Of a stretch of DNA of 64,000 bases, positions 40,343 through 50,360 are shown piece after piece. The translations under genes were made by a program, and so were the position numbers. Source of the stretch: Galdieria sulphuraria (Eukaryota; Rhodophyta; Bangiophyceae; Galdieriales; Galdieriaceae); the NCBI RefSeq assembly GCF_000341285.1, contig NW_005178451.1:112344-176343 (forward strand), in the 5' to 3' direction. The notes under the pieces are model-generated. The model was not told where the DNA came from, searched no databases, and saw only the letters and a list, made by a program, of their open reading frames with translations. Positions within the stretch are counted from its first letter, which is position 1, and the number at the start of each line of letters is the position of its first letter.

Positions 40343-43327
40343 ATGGAAGAGGAGACTGAATTCCGGTTTGAAAGTTGTGTCTGTGCAGAGGACCTCGAAG
40401 GTAAAAGTGGAAAGGAAAAAGAGTTGGTCAATTTGGACGAGAAACGGTATGTTTTCGTTTTTATTTTATTCTAACTTATATTCTCTGCAGGTGTTACTGC
40501 GGGGGCCTCACGGAAGAGCAGGTAAAGACCTTGGAGGTACGACAAATACTACATACTTATTCAAGAATATTTTAAAAGAATATTGTTTAGAACGTAAAAG
40601 AATCAAAGAAACAGGAACGTTATGTTCGTAAGAATTTTGCCGTTCTTTTGTTTCACGCCTTTTGGAATTTCACGTCCTGGCTTGTGGAGTTGTCTTGTAT
40701 TTGTTCCATTTCCATCAACAAGTACGTGGCATATCTCGCTTTTCTTCGTGTATTGATCAATTTTGGTGCTAGGCATCAGGTGGCACCTCCTTCTTGGCAG
40801 GAATTCCTTATCATTTTTGTGGCTTTTCTCTTTTTGCTTAGCTTCTCCTGTTTAGCAGAGCTATACTTCAGTAAACTTTGGCCAACTATACACCTAGATT
40901 GGTGTGTAGACGTTATAAGAAACGCTGGTTGGATTTGTGTAGACGAAAAGACTTTGGTAAGTTTGTTCATTCCTTTGTACACTTTAGTTCTTACATCAGT
41001 CAGGTACCTGGAGATGTGATATGCCTTAGAAAAGGGGATGTTTTCCCAGCTGAAGTTCTTGTTTTACGCTCTAAGAACGCTATTTTGTGTAATATTTTGG
41101 AAGACCGAAGGGTGGAGATATATACTACTTCAGCTCAACGCCGTGTCGAAACAGGAACTATTGTTCTATCTGGAGAAGTCACCGGTTGTATTTCATCACT
41201 TCCAGTGAGAGAATATAAGGGAGATAGCTCCGATATCTTCCATTGTGATTGGAATGGTTTTCATTCTGTTACAAGTTCCTTGTTTGTTCCCCTTGAGGCT
41301 TCTCTTTTGTGTTTTGCGGCATTGTTTGCAGCATTGGAAATCATTATCATGTTTGCTGTACAACATCGAACTCACGAAACAGTTGTTTTAGACGTTCTTA
41401 TTCTATTAACTATCGGAACACCGTGGTACTTGTTCTTCTTTGTAGCAATTGCTGTCGTCCTCTGTTCTTATCAATTTTCTACTTGCAATGCTCCAGTTGT
41501 CAAAAAAGTTAGCACCATCGTTGAGTTGAGCAACATAGACAAGGTTCTCTTTGGAATTGAACGCACCTTAACTTGTGATAATCCACCTTGTATTGAATCA
41601 GAAGTGTTTGCTATGAATCCTTATACCACAGAACAAGTTCTGAATGCATGTCGGAAAACGATTTATCCTGAATCGGTAACAGAAGAAGGTTGGTATATTC
41701 TTTCGATATTGAATGCTTGATTTTTACTTTCATCTAGGAAATAGCCACTGTGTTGTAGCGTGTGATCGACCTGGATATCAAAACATTGTAATAACGGATG
41801 TATCTGGACACCGACATTCCTATTTTGTAGGTCATGTATCAGTAATAGAGTCGTTGTGTGCATTATCGGACGCAGAAAAGTCTAATATAGAGAATGGTGT
41901 GAAGAGATTTGCTGAAAGTCGGTTGTATCCTTTTGCAGTTGCCGAAAAGAGGAATGATGACCAAGAAACTGCATCAAGTTCTCATGTCGAGCAAGACTTT
42001 GTTTCACCACTCGACATTCATAAGAACCATTCATTGGTTTTTATGGGAATGGTTCCTCTCAATTATTGTCCCAGTGAAGAGGCAAAGTATCTCGTTGAAT
42101 CTCTGAAAGCATTGAATATTTCAGTTATGGTGACGGGATATTCACAAAAGTATCTTTTGGAAAAGATTTGTGATGACTTTGGACTGGAGAGCAGTGAGGC
42201 TATTTTCGACCCACCTCTTTACCCTTCGAGTGCATTATTAAATGCTTTCTCGATTGAAAACATGTCAAGTGAAGAAGTAGATATCCAATCAGCCGTACAT
42301 GATGAGGTGAGTGCAATTTTTTTTTGATAAGAATAGACTAATGAAGGCCTAGTTGATGGAATCTTTAGATGCTCCAATCTTGAAACATACTGCCGTCATA
42401 GGTTGTACTTATGATCATATTCTATTGACATCAAGAGGAATATTGAGTATTTCGCATCCCAAGGCTGTGGCAGCAGTGAAGCTGACTTCACAGGTTATAA
42501 CAAAGGAGAGTGATTATTTTCATCTTTCGTGGCTTATTTCTTTCTGTCGATATGCAACAAAGATGTTCAATGATTACGCTCAAACAGCTTGCATTTTTGC
42601 TGCATACTTTTGTATTATGACTGCCGTCTTGACTTATGGTTGGGCCTTTGATTACTCGTTATTTGTTGCAGTTATAGTTTTATTTTGTTTCCTTGGTGAG
42701 ACGTTGTGCATTTGTGGTATTGAAATTTGGAATATACGTAAGCAAGGAAACGTCACTGAGAGAAATTCGAAACCAATCGGTCTGGACTTTTATGAGTTGT
42801 TCATAAGGTCTATCTTATTGAGTATTTACAGTGCCTTGTCAAGTATCATTTTCTATTTACTTATTCATAATACGCATGTTTGGAGTGACTCGTTTCATCT
42901 TTCTTCTCTTTCCTTACCACAGATAGACTCGGTGGCTTATGCTGTTCATAGAAATCAGCAAAGGTCTGCCATGTTCATGCAATCTGGTGTTTTTTCGCTA
43001 TCTTTGGTATATTTCATTAGAACTGATATATGGAAAATTCCTTATGGGTATCTTTCGTTGTTGTCGGGTGTGTTGTTCATGTTGCCGATCATTTTTATTG
43101 GCGTATATGCCAACTGGTCGTTTGCTCATATTGCTTCCATTGGATGGGCTTGGTTTCTGGCAGTTCTCATTTACAATATCATTTGGTTGATTCCGTTTGA
43201 AGTATGGAAACGAGTTAGTTATCGTTCTAGCAAATATATAGGACTAGCAAACTTAGTTACTTGGGTCTACAAGCAATGGCAAAATGGAAAGCACAAGTTG
43301 AATATTCTTGTTCAACGTCTCGAATAA
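40343..43327 (+). CDS. P3A-type (plasma-membrane H+-ATPase-like) P-type ATPase lacking all catalytic motifs
   Basis: Six exons (40343-40446, 40491-40536, 40591-40956, 41004-41688, 41738-42306, 42353-43327; introns 44-54 bp) give 914 aa, the normal P3A length. The order is conserved: an N-terminal GLTEEQ, M1-M2 (FHAFWNFTSWLVELSCIC), A-domain VPGDVICLRKGDVFPAEVLV, M3-M4, P- and N-domains, and M5-M10. Every signature is altered. TGES reads TTSA (213-216), DKTGT reads GIERT (356-360, no phosphorylatable Asp), TGD reads TGY (533-535), and GDGxND reads GCTYDH (607-612). It cannot run the normal P-type cycle. All frames and splice sites are intact, so it looks like a maintained pseudoenzyme. The second donor is ambiguous by 15 bp. 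Confidence 0.82.
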
Positions 43328-43361
43328 AATCAGGTTGAGATTCTTGAATTCTACAGAAGTT

Positions 43362-44735
43362 ATGTTGGACAAGTTATCCACAACAGTTGGAGAGTTTACG
43401 GGTGATACGGATTATGTTGCTGCCTTAGTTATTTTTCTTTGTACTTTAGTACTTGTAATATGGCAACCTGGAGGTCTTGGAATAGGATTCAGCTCTTTGG
43501 GTGGCGCCCTGGTAGCGTTGTTTACGGGTGTTATTTCACCTACCAACATTCCAACTGTTTTCTTTATTGTTTGGGATGCTACGCTAACTTTTGTTTCGTT
43601 GATTATTATTTCACTCTTACTGGACGAAAGCGGCTTCTTCCACTGGGCAGCCATTTTGCTTGCTCAGTTGGCAAAGGGGCATACCTTGATACTCTTTCCG
43701 CTTATCATCTTACTTGGAGCAGTGGTTTCAGCTTTCTTCGCCAATGATGGAACGGCTCTTATTTTGACACCAATTGTAGTAAAAATGTTGCAGAGTCTTC
43801 AATTTGATAAGAAAGCCACGCGTGCTTGGGTAATGTCAGTTGGTTTCATCGCAGATACTGCGAGTTTGCCACTTATCATCAGTAATCTGGTGAATATCGT
43901 CAGTGCATCGTACTTTTCTATTAGTTTTCCCCGTTATGCTTCAATTATGATTCTAGTAGATATTGTCACTGTCTTGGCCTCCTTGTCTGTTTTGTCCATT
44001 TACTTCTTTCGATATTTACCCCGCTATTATGATATTACCATATTGCCCAAAGCATATTCCACTGTAAGAGATAAGATAGTCTTTGCCTTGGTGTTTCCAG
44101 TCTTATTGTTAATTGTTATTGCAGACTTTGTCACAACTCTTTATGGTGTTCCTGTGGGTGCAATCACAGCCTTGGGTGCAGTGATATTGTTTTTAGCTGC
44201 ATCAAGATTTTATCAAGGTGGACGTGGAAGAGTAATCAACTTGAAAAAAGTTCTTTTTAATGCGCCATGGCAAATTGTTTTGTTTAGTTTAGGAATGTAT
44301 TTGGTCGTATTTGGATTAAGAAATGCCGGTATTACTTATCAGATATCACGTTTATTGAATAAGTTTACACCGCATGGTTTGGTAGTTACTAGTCTAGGAA
44401 CAGGTTTCGTGTCGGCTATCGTATCGGCAATTACAAATAATATGCCGAGTGTTCTGTTGATTGCGCTTTCTATTCATGAAACGAGAAGCTTTCATGGAAC
44501 ACTCACCTATCAGGCAATGATATATGGCAATATTATCGGTTGTGACTTGGGGCCGAAATTTACTCCTATTGGAAGTTTAGCCACACTATTGTGGTTGCAT
44601 GTTTTGTCAACTTATGGAATTTATATTAGTTGGTTGGAATATTGCCAGACGTATATATTGTTGACTATTCCTGTTCTGGTTGCATCAACTTGTACGTTGG
44701 CTGGTTGGTTAAAAGTAGTCGGCATATCAGCCTAG
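43362..44735 (+). CDS. arsB: Arsenite permease ArsB-like (ArsB/NhaD ion-transporter superfamily)
   Basis: A single exon of 457 aa with about 11-12 membrane helices. The start at the ATG 43362 gives a short cytosolic N-terminus; the open frame upstream starts at a TTG inside the previous gene. ArsB features include VIWQPGGLGIGFSSLGGA, IISLLLDESGFFHWAAI, FFANDGTALILTPIV, SAITNNMPSVLL and GCDLGPKFTPIGSLATLLW. The bacterial protein extrudes As(OH)3 or Sb(OH)3 by antiport. Absence of introns and bacterial-type sequence support horizontal acquisition. It begins 34 bp after the ATPase-like stop on the same strand; an AATAAA overlaps that stop. Confidence 0.92.
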   Translation: MLDKLSTTVGEFTGDTDYVAALVIFLCTLVLVIWQPGGLGIGFSSLGGALVALFTGVISPTNIPTVFFIVWDATLTFVSLIIISLLLDESGFFHWAAILLAQLAKGHTLILFPLIILLGAVVSAFFANDGTALILTPIVVKMLQSLQFDKKATRAWVMSVGFIADTASLPLIISNLVNIVSASYFSISFPRYASIMILVDIVTVLASLSVLSIYFFRYLPRYYDITILPKAYSTVRDKIVFALVFPVLLLIVIADFVTTLYGVPVGAITALGAVILFLAASRFYQGGRGRVINLKKVLFNAPWQIVLFSLGMYLVVFGLRNAGITYQISRLLNKFTPHGLVVTSLGTGFVSAIVSAITNNMPSVLLIALSIHETRSFHGTLTYQAMIYGNIIGCDLGPKFTPIGSLATLLWLHVLSTYGIYISWLEYCQTYILLTIPVLVASTCTLAGWLKVVGISA

Positions 44736-44845
44736 TGAGAGACATGATTTTCATATTTGTCATGAAAAGGGAGATCAGAGAATGCCACAACATGGGAAGA
44801 AACTTTGTCTCCAACGATGTTCATTAGAGATGTTCTTCAAACCTT

Positions 44846-46160
44846 TACATGAGTGAAGGTCGAATGAAAGAATAGCCTTGCTGTAATAAAGCAGTTTGTA
44901 GAGCTATTAGCAAAGTTTTCACTACTTCTTCTCTACTATTATAACCCATTAAACCCACACGCCATACTTTACCCTGCAATTCACCCAAACCGTTGCCTAT
45001 TTCAATTCCAAAATTCTGAAGCATATAGGATGTAACAGCAGTAGCTTGAATACCCTGACAAGAATACTATCACTATAATGCGAGAAATCCAAGTCAATCA
45101 CAACCAACCTGAGGTACCTGAATAGTAGTTAGAGTGGGAAGTCGGTATTGTTGAGATACTAAACAAGTCAAACCCAACTCTTTCAGTCCTTTCCAAAATT
45201 GCAATGCATTTCTTTCATGTCGAAGCCAACGTTGTTCTAAACCTTCTTCAGCGACTAAAGAAAGCGCTTCTCTTAATCCATAACACATATTGATAGGTGC
45301 TGTGTGATGATAGGAACGGTTGCTATCCTTATTCAAGTAGGAAGCTATCAAGTTCATATCCAGATACCAATTCTTCACATTACAGCGCCTTTTACGTAGC
45401 TTATCTAAAGCTCTTGGACCAAAAGTTAAAGGTGCAATACCAGGAGGACAACTGAGGCATTTTTGACTCCCGGCATATGCAGCATCCACGTTCCACTGAT
45501 CAATATGCAATGGTACACCAGATATGGAGGTTACTGTATCTGCCACAAGTAAACAATCATAATGATGACATATATCTGCAGCCTCTTTCAACGGTTGACA
45601 AGCACCAGTCGACGTTTCTGCGTGAATGAGGGCAAGAACTTTCGGCCTGTGCTTCCTTATGTGTTCTTCCAAGTCCTCAACAGAAAATACTTGACCCCAA
45701 GGAACCTGCAAGGGAACCACTGAAGCACCATAACGTTTTCCCATTTCCACAAGTCGATGACCAAAATAACCATTACAGCCAACAAGAAACTTGTCACCAG
45801 GTTCAAGCAAGTTACAAACACAAGCTTCCATAGCAGCTGAGCCTGTACCCGAAACAGGTATAGTGAATTCATTGTTGGTTTGCCAAGTATATCGAAGGAG
45901 TGTCTATTCATTGGATAAATATTATTAGACAGGATAGTTAAAATATAATAATGAAATACCTTAATTTCCTCCATAACACGAAGGAAAGCTGAATCCAAGT
46001 GTCCAATCTCTTGCATAGAGAGTGCCTTTAACACTCTAGGATGTGGATTGCAAGGACCTGGACCACATAAGAGACGATAAGGAGGATCTAGCGGTTCGAA
46101 TAAAGGAGGTTTCTCAAAGACTAGTTTGTCTTGTCTCAAGGTACTTGACTTGATCTGCAT
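44846..46160 (-). CDS. AGXT: Class V aminotransferase, alanine/serine-glyoxylate aminotransferase type
   Basis: Three exons (46160-45960, 45903-45109, 45054-44846; introns 56 and 54 bp) give about 401 aa. Blocks of the AGXT family are clear: LLCGPGPCNPHPRVLKA, MQEIGHLDSAFLRVM, VSGTGSAAMEACV, HAETSTGACQPL, VADTVTSISGVPLHID, the PLP lysine in AGSQKCLSCPPG, YHHTAPINMCYGLREAL and GLMGYNSREEVV. It transaminates glyoxylate with alanine or serine in photorespiration. The C-terminus ends SLM, only a weak match to a peroxisomal PTS1, so peroxisomal location is uncertain. The ATG at 46160 is used; a GTG four codons upstream is not. Confidence 0.92.
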
Positions 46161-46498
46161 TTTTGAGAACACTAGATGAGTGAATTTGGTCTTATGGAGC
46201 TCAACAAATGGATGCAGTGCAATCTCTCATTGTTCAAAATGCAATCATTCATACTGATTTAAAGGCAAAATAGAAATGCAACATTGGAACAGTCTATGTC
46301 GCTTCTATAAGGTTAAGATGGTTGGAGGTATGATATTTCTTATTTATCGGACCATCATCAGTTTATTATAAGAAAAATGAAATAGAGTAGGCTAACAAGG
46401 AGAATAGAGAAAACACAAACTGATCAGTTTTGAAACGAATGGAAGCTCAAGAGTGCTCTTTTGTAAAATAAATCATATATTGATTCGTTTTCTACGAG
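46161..46498. promoter_or_regulatory. Divergent promoter region of AGXT and RABGGTB
   Basis: These 338 bp separate two outward-facing start codons. No coding signal is visible and no specific motif can be named. Confidence 0.4.
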
Positions 46499-47749
46499 AT
46501 GAAATGCTTCTCTTTTGGAAGTATTGAGATGGATCGTTTCACACCGTTACCTGTGGATTTACATCAACAGTACTTGTGCAAGGCACAAAATGTAACTTTT
46601 GGTCTTTTTCAGGTCTAAAGAGTTTAACAAGCTTAGTAGGACACAAAGTCTTGGGAATATTTCCTAACAGCACACAAACGAATAAGTGGAGCTTATTGGA
46701 CACTTACTTCTCTCGACTTGTTGCATGCTTTGGAGACGACCGACGAAAACGCTATCATTTCTTGGATATTTAGTTGTCAGCACGAATCAGGTAGGAAAAT
46801 ACAAGTCTTTTTTACAGGTATTCAAAACAAACTATAAGGCGGTTTTGGAGGAAACGTGGATCAGGATCCCAACTTGTTGTCAACTCTAAGTGCCGTACAG
46901 TGCCTTGCATTATATCGTCGTTTAGATGAGTTGGACAGTGAAAAGGTTATTTCTTGTAAGTTGGACACCTTTATTTCAATCATATTGATAATCTGTGGAA
47001 GATATCGCCAGTCTTCAACTTTCCGATGGTTCGTTTATGGGCGACGTTTGGGGAGAAGTAGATAGTCGTTTTACTTATGCGGCTATTTTATGTTTGAGCA
47101 TTCTTAAACGTTTGGATGTCATTCGTGTGGATAAAGCTGTTGAGTTTGTGATATCTTGCTTGAACTTTGATGGTGGTTTTGGGTGTATTCCAGGTGCAGA
47201 ATCACATAGTGGCCAAGGTATATCATACCTCGAATTTCAGATATTGATACTAAACAGACCGTAGTATTTTGTTGTATTGGAGCGCTTTATTTAACAGATT
47301 CGCTTTATCGAATTGATCAGGAACTCACTGGATGGTGGCTGGCAGAGAGACAATTGAAGAATGGTGGCTTGAATGGGCGTCCAGATAAAAAGGCAGACGT
47401 AAGGAACTCTTCAATCATTTTGTTCGACTATTCAAGTATATTATAAAGGTTTGTTATTCGTGGTGGGTACTTTCTTCACTTGCCATGTTAAACAAGTTGG
47501 ATTGGATTGATTCATCCAAGCTCATTGAATTTATTCTTCATTGTCAGGTAATATACTTTGTGACATAAATTTGTTTGTTTTTACAAAAGTTTCAAGGATT
47601 TGGAAAATGGTGGTATAGCAGACTATCCAGATGACCGTTCTGATGTCTTTCATACTTTCTTTGGACTTGCCGGGCTTTCCTTACTTGGTTGTCCACAATT
47701 GAAAAGAATTCATCCTGCTTATGCCTTACCACTGGAAATAATTTCTTGA
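46499..47749 (+). CDS. RABGGTB: Rab geranylgeranyltransferase beta subunit
   Basis: Eight exons with seven introns of 35-50 bp (exon ends 46575, 46635, 46790, 46955, 47217, 47398, 47547) give 312 aa. The prenyltransferase repeats are intact: [112 protein letters not shown] and [16 protein letters not shown]. The zinc ligands (Asp in GEVD..., Cys in VCYSWW, His in FHTFFG) are kept. With the alpha subunit and REP it prenylates Rab GTPases for vesicle traffic. The two N-terminal introns are unusually short (37 and 35 bp) but alone give the conserved N-terminal helix. Confidence 0.9.
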
Positions 47750-48434
47750 TAGTGATGAATATATATATAGTTGCTATCTTGCCATGTTTTTGTAAGGATG
47801 GCAAATCAGTTTCTGGTGGTTATTCCAATGCATGTTAATTGATAAAGTTGGCTGTGAGAGTTACTTTTTAAGCAACAAAAAGAAGACTTGTGTAAGTAAA
47901 GCATTTGGATTCATAAGATACATCGGTCCATGGATAACGGACAGTTGAATTATAAAATCGTCTAATGATATACTTTATAGTCTCTTTGGTCTTTTCATTT
48001 AGAAAAATTTCAAGTCCATGAAATGATATTACTTTCTGTTTGAGCTATTTATCATGCACATTCAAAAGTATTCGAATCTTTTGAGTCAGACTGACAACTT
48101 GAATTTTTGAGGTAAAAATACGCGATCGCTTATTTCTGTTCATCTTTCCCTTTACAAAAGTTTTATACACTACATTTCTTCCCCATATTATTGCAGAATT
48201 TTATTTCTTTAAATTATTCTTTTCCAAAGGCTCATCATTCTTCATTTTACACCTTGCATATTAGGCTCAAAAGCAAAGATGATTCATATCCTTGTAGAAA
48301 CTGTAAGCTGTGAATTGTGGAACTTTATGGAATATATGTATAGGAACTTTTTGTTGTATATGCATCAGTTAAAGAATAACAAAAACAAATGTTTACTATA
48401 AACTATCAAACTAGATAAAAGCTATTGAAAGTGT
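47750..48434. other. Intergenic between convergent genes
   Basis: AT-rich 3' flanks with no gene. A palindromic GCGATCGC lies at 48122-48129, a single copy and probably chance. Confidence 0.5.
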
Positions 48435-49445
48435 CTACAATACTTCACCAATAACAACTGAAAACTCTGGTGCTATTTCTTCCATAAACACCTTGGGTAT
48501 ATTAGCTTCATTCAACCACTGACAGTATTCCTCGAATGTATAAGTATCTCCTTCCGTGGTATTGACCAACATGTTGAGAGCAAATAGTAATGGATACGCT
48601 GGTGCACTTCTCTCATTATTTGGAAACATATCGATGATAACTATTCTTCCATGGGGTTTCAAAGCTTTGCCAAGCTTTTGAATCAATATTCGAGAGGATT
48701 TTTCACCCTCCGAATGTACAATATTTCCAAGAATGACAATATCATATCTGTTTTCTCCATAATCAAGTTGCTTCAAGTCTCCGGCTAAATAGGAATATTG
48801 TTTCTGTACTCCGTGACGTTGGACATAAGTTTTTGTTAGTTCCAGTATTTTGGAAAAGTCTTGTGCTGTCACCATCACTTTATCGGATTTTTCAGCTAAA
48901 AGAATACTCCACACTCCTGAACCACATGCAATATCCAGTACTTGTAATGGAATATTGACTTTGTCTTGTAATAAAATATCAGCTAAACGATTGGAACGAC
49001 CAATGCTCATTGCATGCAACGACTTGACCAAATGAGGAAAGAATTCGGTTGCCTTTTGCTCTTGTTCCAATGCTCTAGGAGGATGACCTGTCTTGATTAC
49101 TTGATTTAAATGGGACCACGTATTCCAAAGATCGTCTATTTCAAACATAGCACCTATATAGTCAGCACTTGTTTTCACTAAAAATCTGGAACTTATGGGC
49201 TCCAATTCATAGTTCTGTTCCTTTTTCTTCAGAAATTGCAAACCCACCAATGCATTCAATAGCATGCGCACACCTCGAGTAGTGGCATTTATAGCAGTCG
49301 CCACCTGTTCCACCGTAGAATTGCCTTGAGAAATACATTGAAAAATATCCAACTGCACTGCCGTCATCAGAGTACGTGAACTCGTATAGGCATGAAACAT
49401 ATGGCTTATTTGTTGTAGTTGTTGCTCTTTGATATCTTGTGACAT
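48435..49445 (-). CDS. Class I SAM O-methyltransferase with winged-helix dimerisation domain (bacterial type)
   Basis: A single exon of 336 aa. The N-terminal 100 residues are a plant/bacterial O-methyltransferase dimerisation helix-turn-helix (MTAVQLDIFQCISQGNSTVE, GVRMLLNALVGLQFLKKKE). The SAM domain shows motif I VLDIACGSGVWSILLA, the motif II region DIVILGNIVHSEGE and the post-motif HGRIVIIDMFPNNE. This resembles bacterial hydroxyneurosporene/acetylserotonin-type O-methyltransferases of the Methyltransf_2 group. The acceptor is unknown. An intronless frame and bacterial wording suggest horizontal acquisition. His in GNIVHS is where the catalytic base or Mg-independent site normally lies. 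Confidence 0.8.
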   Translation of the reverse strand: MSQDIKEQQLQQISHMFHAYTSSRTLMTAVQLDIFQCISQGNSTVEQVATAINATTRGVRMLLNALVGLQFLKKKEQNYELEPISSRFLVKTSADYIGAMFEIDDLWNTWSHLNQVIKTGHPPRALEQEQKATEFFPHLVKSLHAMSIGRSNRLADILLQDKVNIPLQVLDIACGSGVWSILLAEKSDKVMVTAQDFSKILELTKTYVQRHGVQKQYSYLAGDLKQLDYGENRYDIVILGNIVHSEGEKSSRILIQKLGKALKPHGRIVIIDMFPNNERSAPAYPLLFALNMLVNTTEGDTYTFEEYCQWLNEANIPKVFMEEIAPEFSVVIGEVL

Positions 49446-50360
49446 GTAGGGGTTAGTATTTGAGAAAAATAACCAAAAATTGTTTCCGTAGTGCAGTCGA
49501 AAACAGATCGGCTACATAATGGACAGCAAGTCGGTGAAGGGGGAGAGAAATTCGAGACAGCACGACAACGATATCCTCATGAACTCGGAGAGCAAAGTGA
49601 AATGTATTCAAGGCGATTTTCTAAAAGTTAAAAACTTCTCGTTTCCTTTAGTGTCCTTCTATATTCTGTAATTATTCTTTTTGGTAGAAATAAAGACTTT
49701 TCCTTGTTGGTCTTCGTACTTTAACATCCACTTGTATTTCAATTTGACACCCAATGGAAGAAAACACTTATGAATGAAGAAACGGTACAATCTCGTGTCC
49801 AAAAAGTTTCTCAAAGCCTCGACAGACACAAATGTACCTGATTTTGTCTTGGGCAGGATACACAAGTGCCTTTTTCAAATTAGACAACTTGCTTCAGAAT
49901 AGAATACATGTTGGACCTGAACCAATCAATGTCTGCAGAAATATATCATAAAGTATATTTCAAAGCAACGCTATGAATACAGGCTTCCTATCACTTATTT
50001 CTCAACAAAATTCTTTGAAACTGTTTTCATCCAACCTGTATGCTGATAGCCTTTAACAAGCAATCAAGCAGCATTAATAACAAATGAAGCACAAAGGTTG
50101 TTGAAAAAAACAATGCGAGTCGAGTCTTGACGAAGAGAAACAAAAGAATATTCGCTCCTAAACTTTGAAAAGTAGTAGTATAACTCAAAGACATTCCAAT
50201 GAAAGAAATTGTGCTACATTTGAGAATAACATTACGGGTTCTATTATGCACAAACATATGCTATATCTCCCACATATTGGTACTCGCTATTAAACTGGAA
50301 GATACGAAGTTTGCCAATATGAAGAGCACAAGCATACATAATGTCATCCCAATTTTGTTT
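49446..50360. other. Unresolved minus-strand coding pieces downstream of the membrane-protein gene
   Basis: Hydrophobic, protein-like minus-strand segments lie at about 50350-50260 (GMTLCMLVLFILANFV) and 50240-50030 (GANILLFLFVKTRLALFF), and a soluble one lies near 49910-49790 (ALVYPAQDKIRYICVCRGF). They are separated by stops, several of them TGA, or by possible introns that I cannot join convincingly. They may be the 3' exons of the gene at 50361-51842 or remains of it. Nothing is seen in 49446-49780. Confidence 0.35.

Noticed and set aside
43280-43370. Possible fusion of the P-type ATPase-like protein to ArsB by splicing over the stop
   Set aside because: The available GTTGAA donor and CTACAG acceptor give the wrong frame for ArsB, so no simple fusion is supported.
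48122-48129. GCGATCGC palindrome reminiscent of cyanobacterial HIP1
   Set aside because: Single copy in 64 kb; no enrichment.
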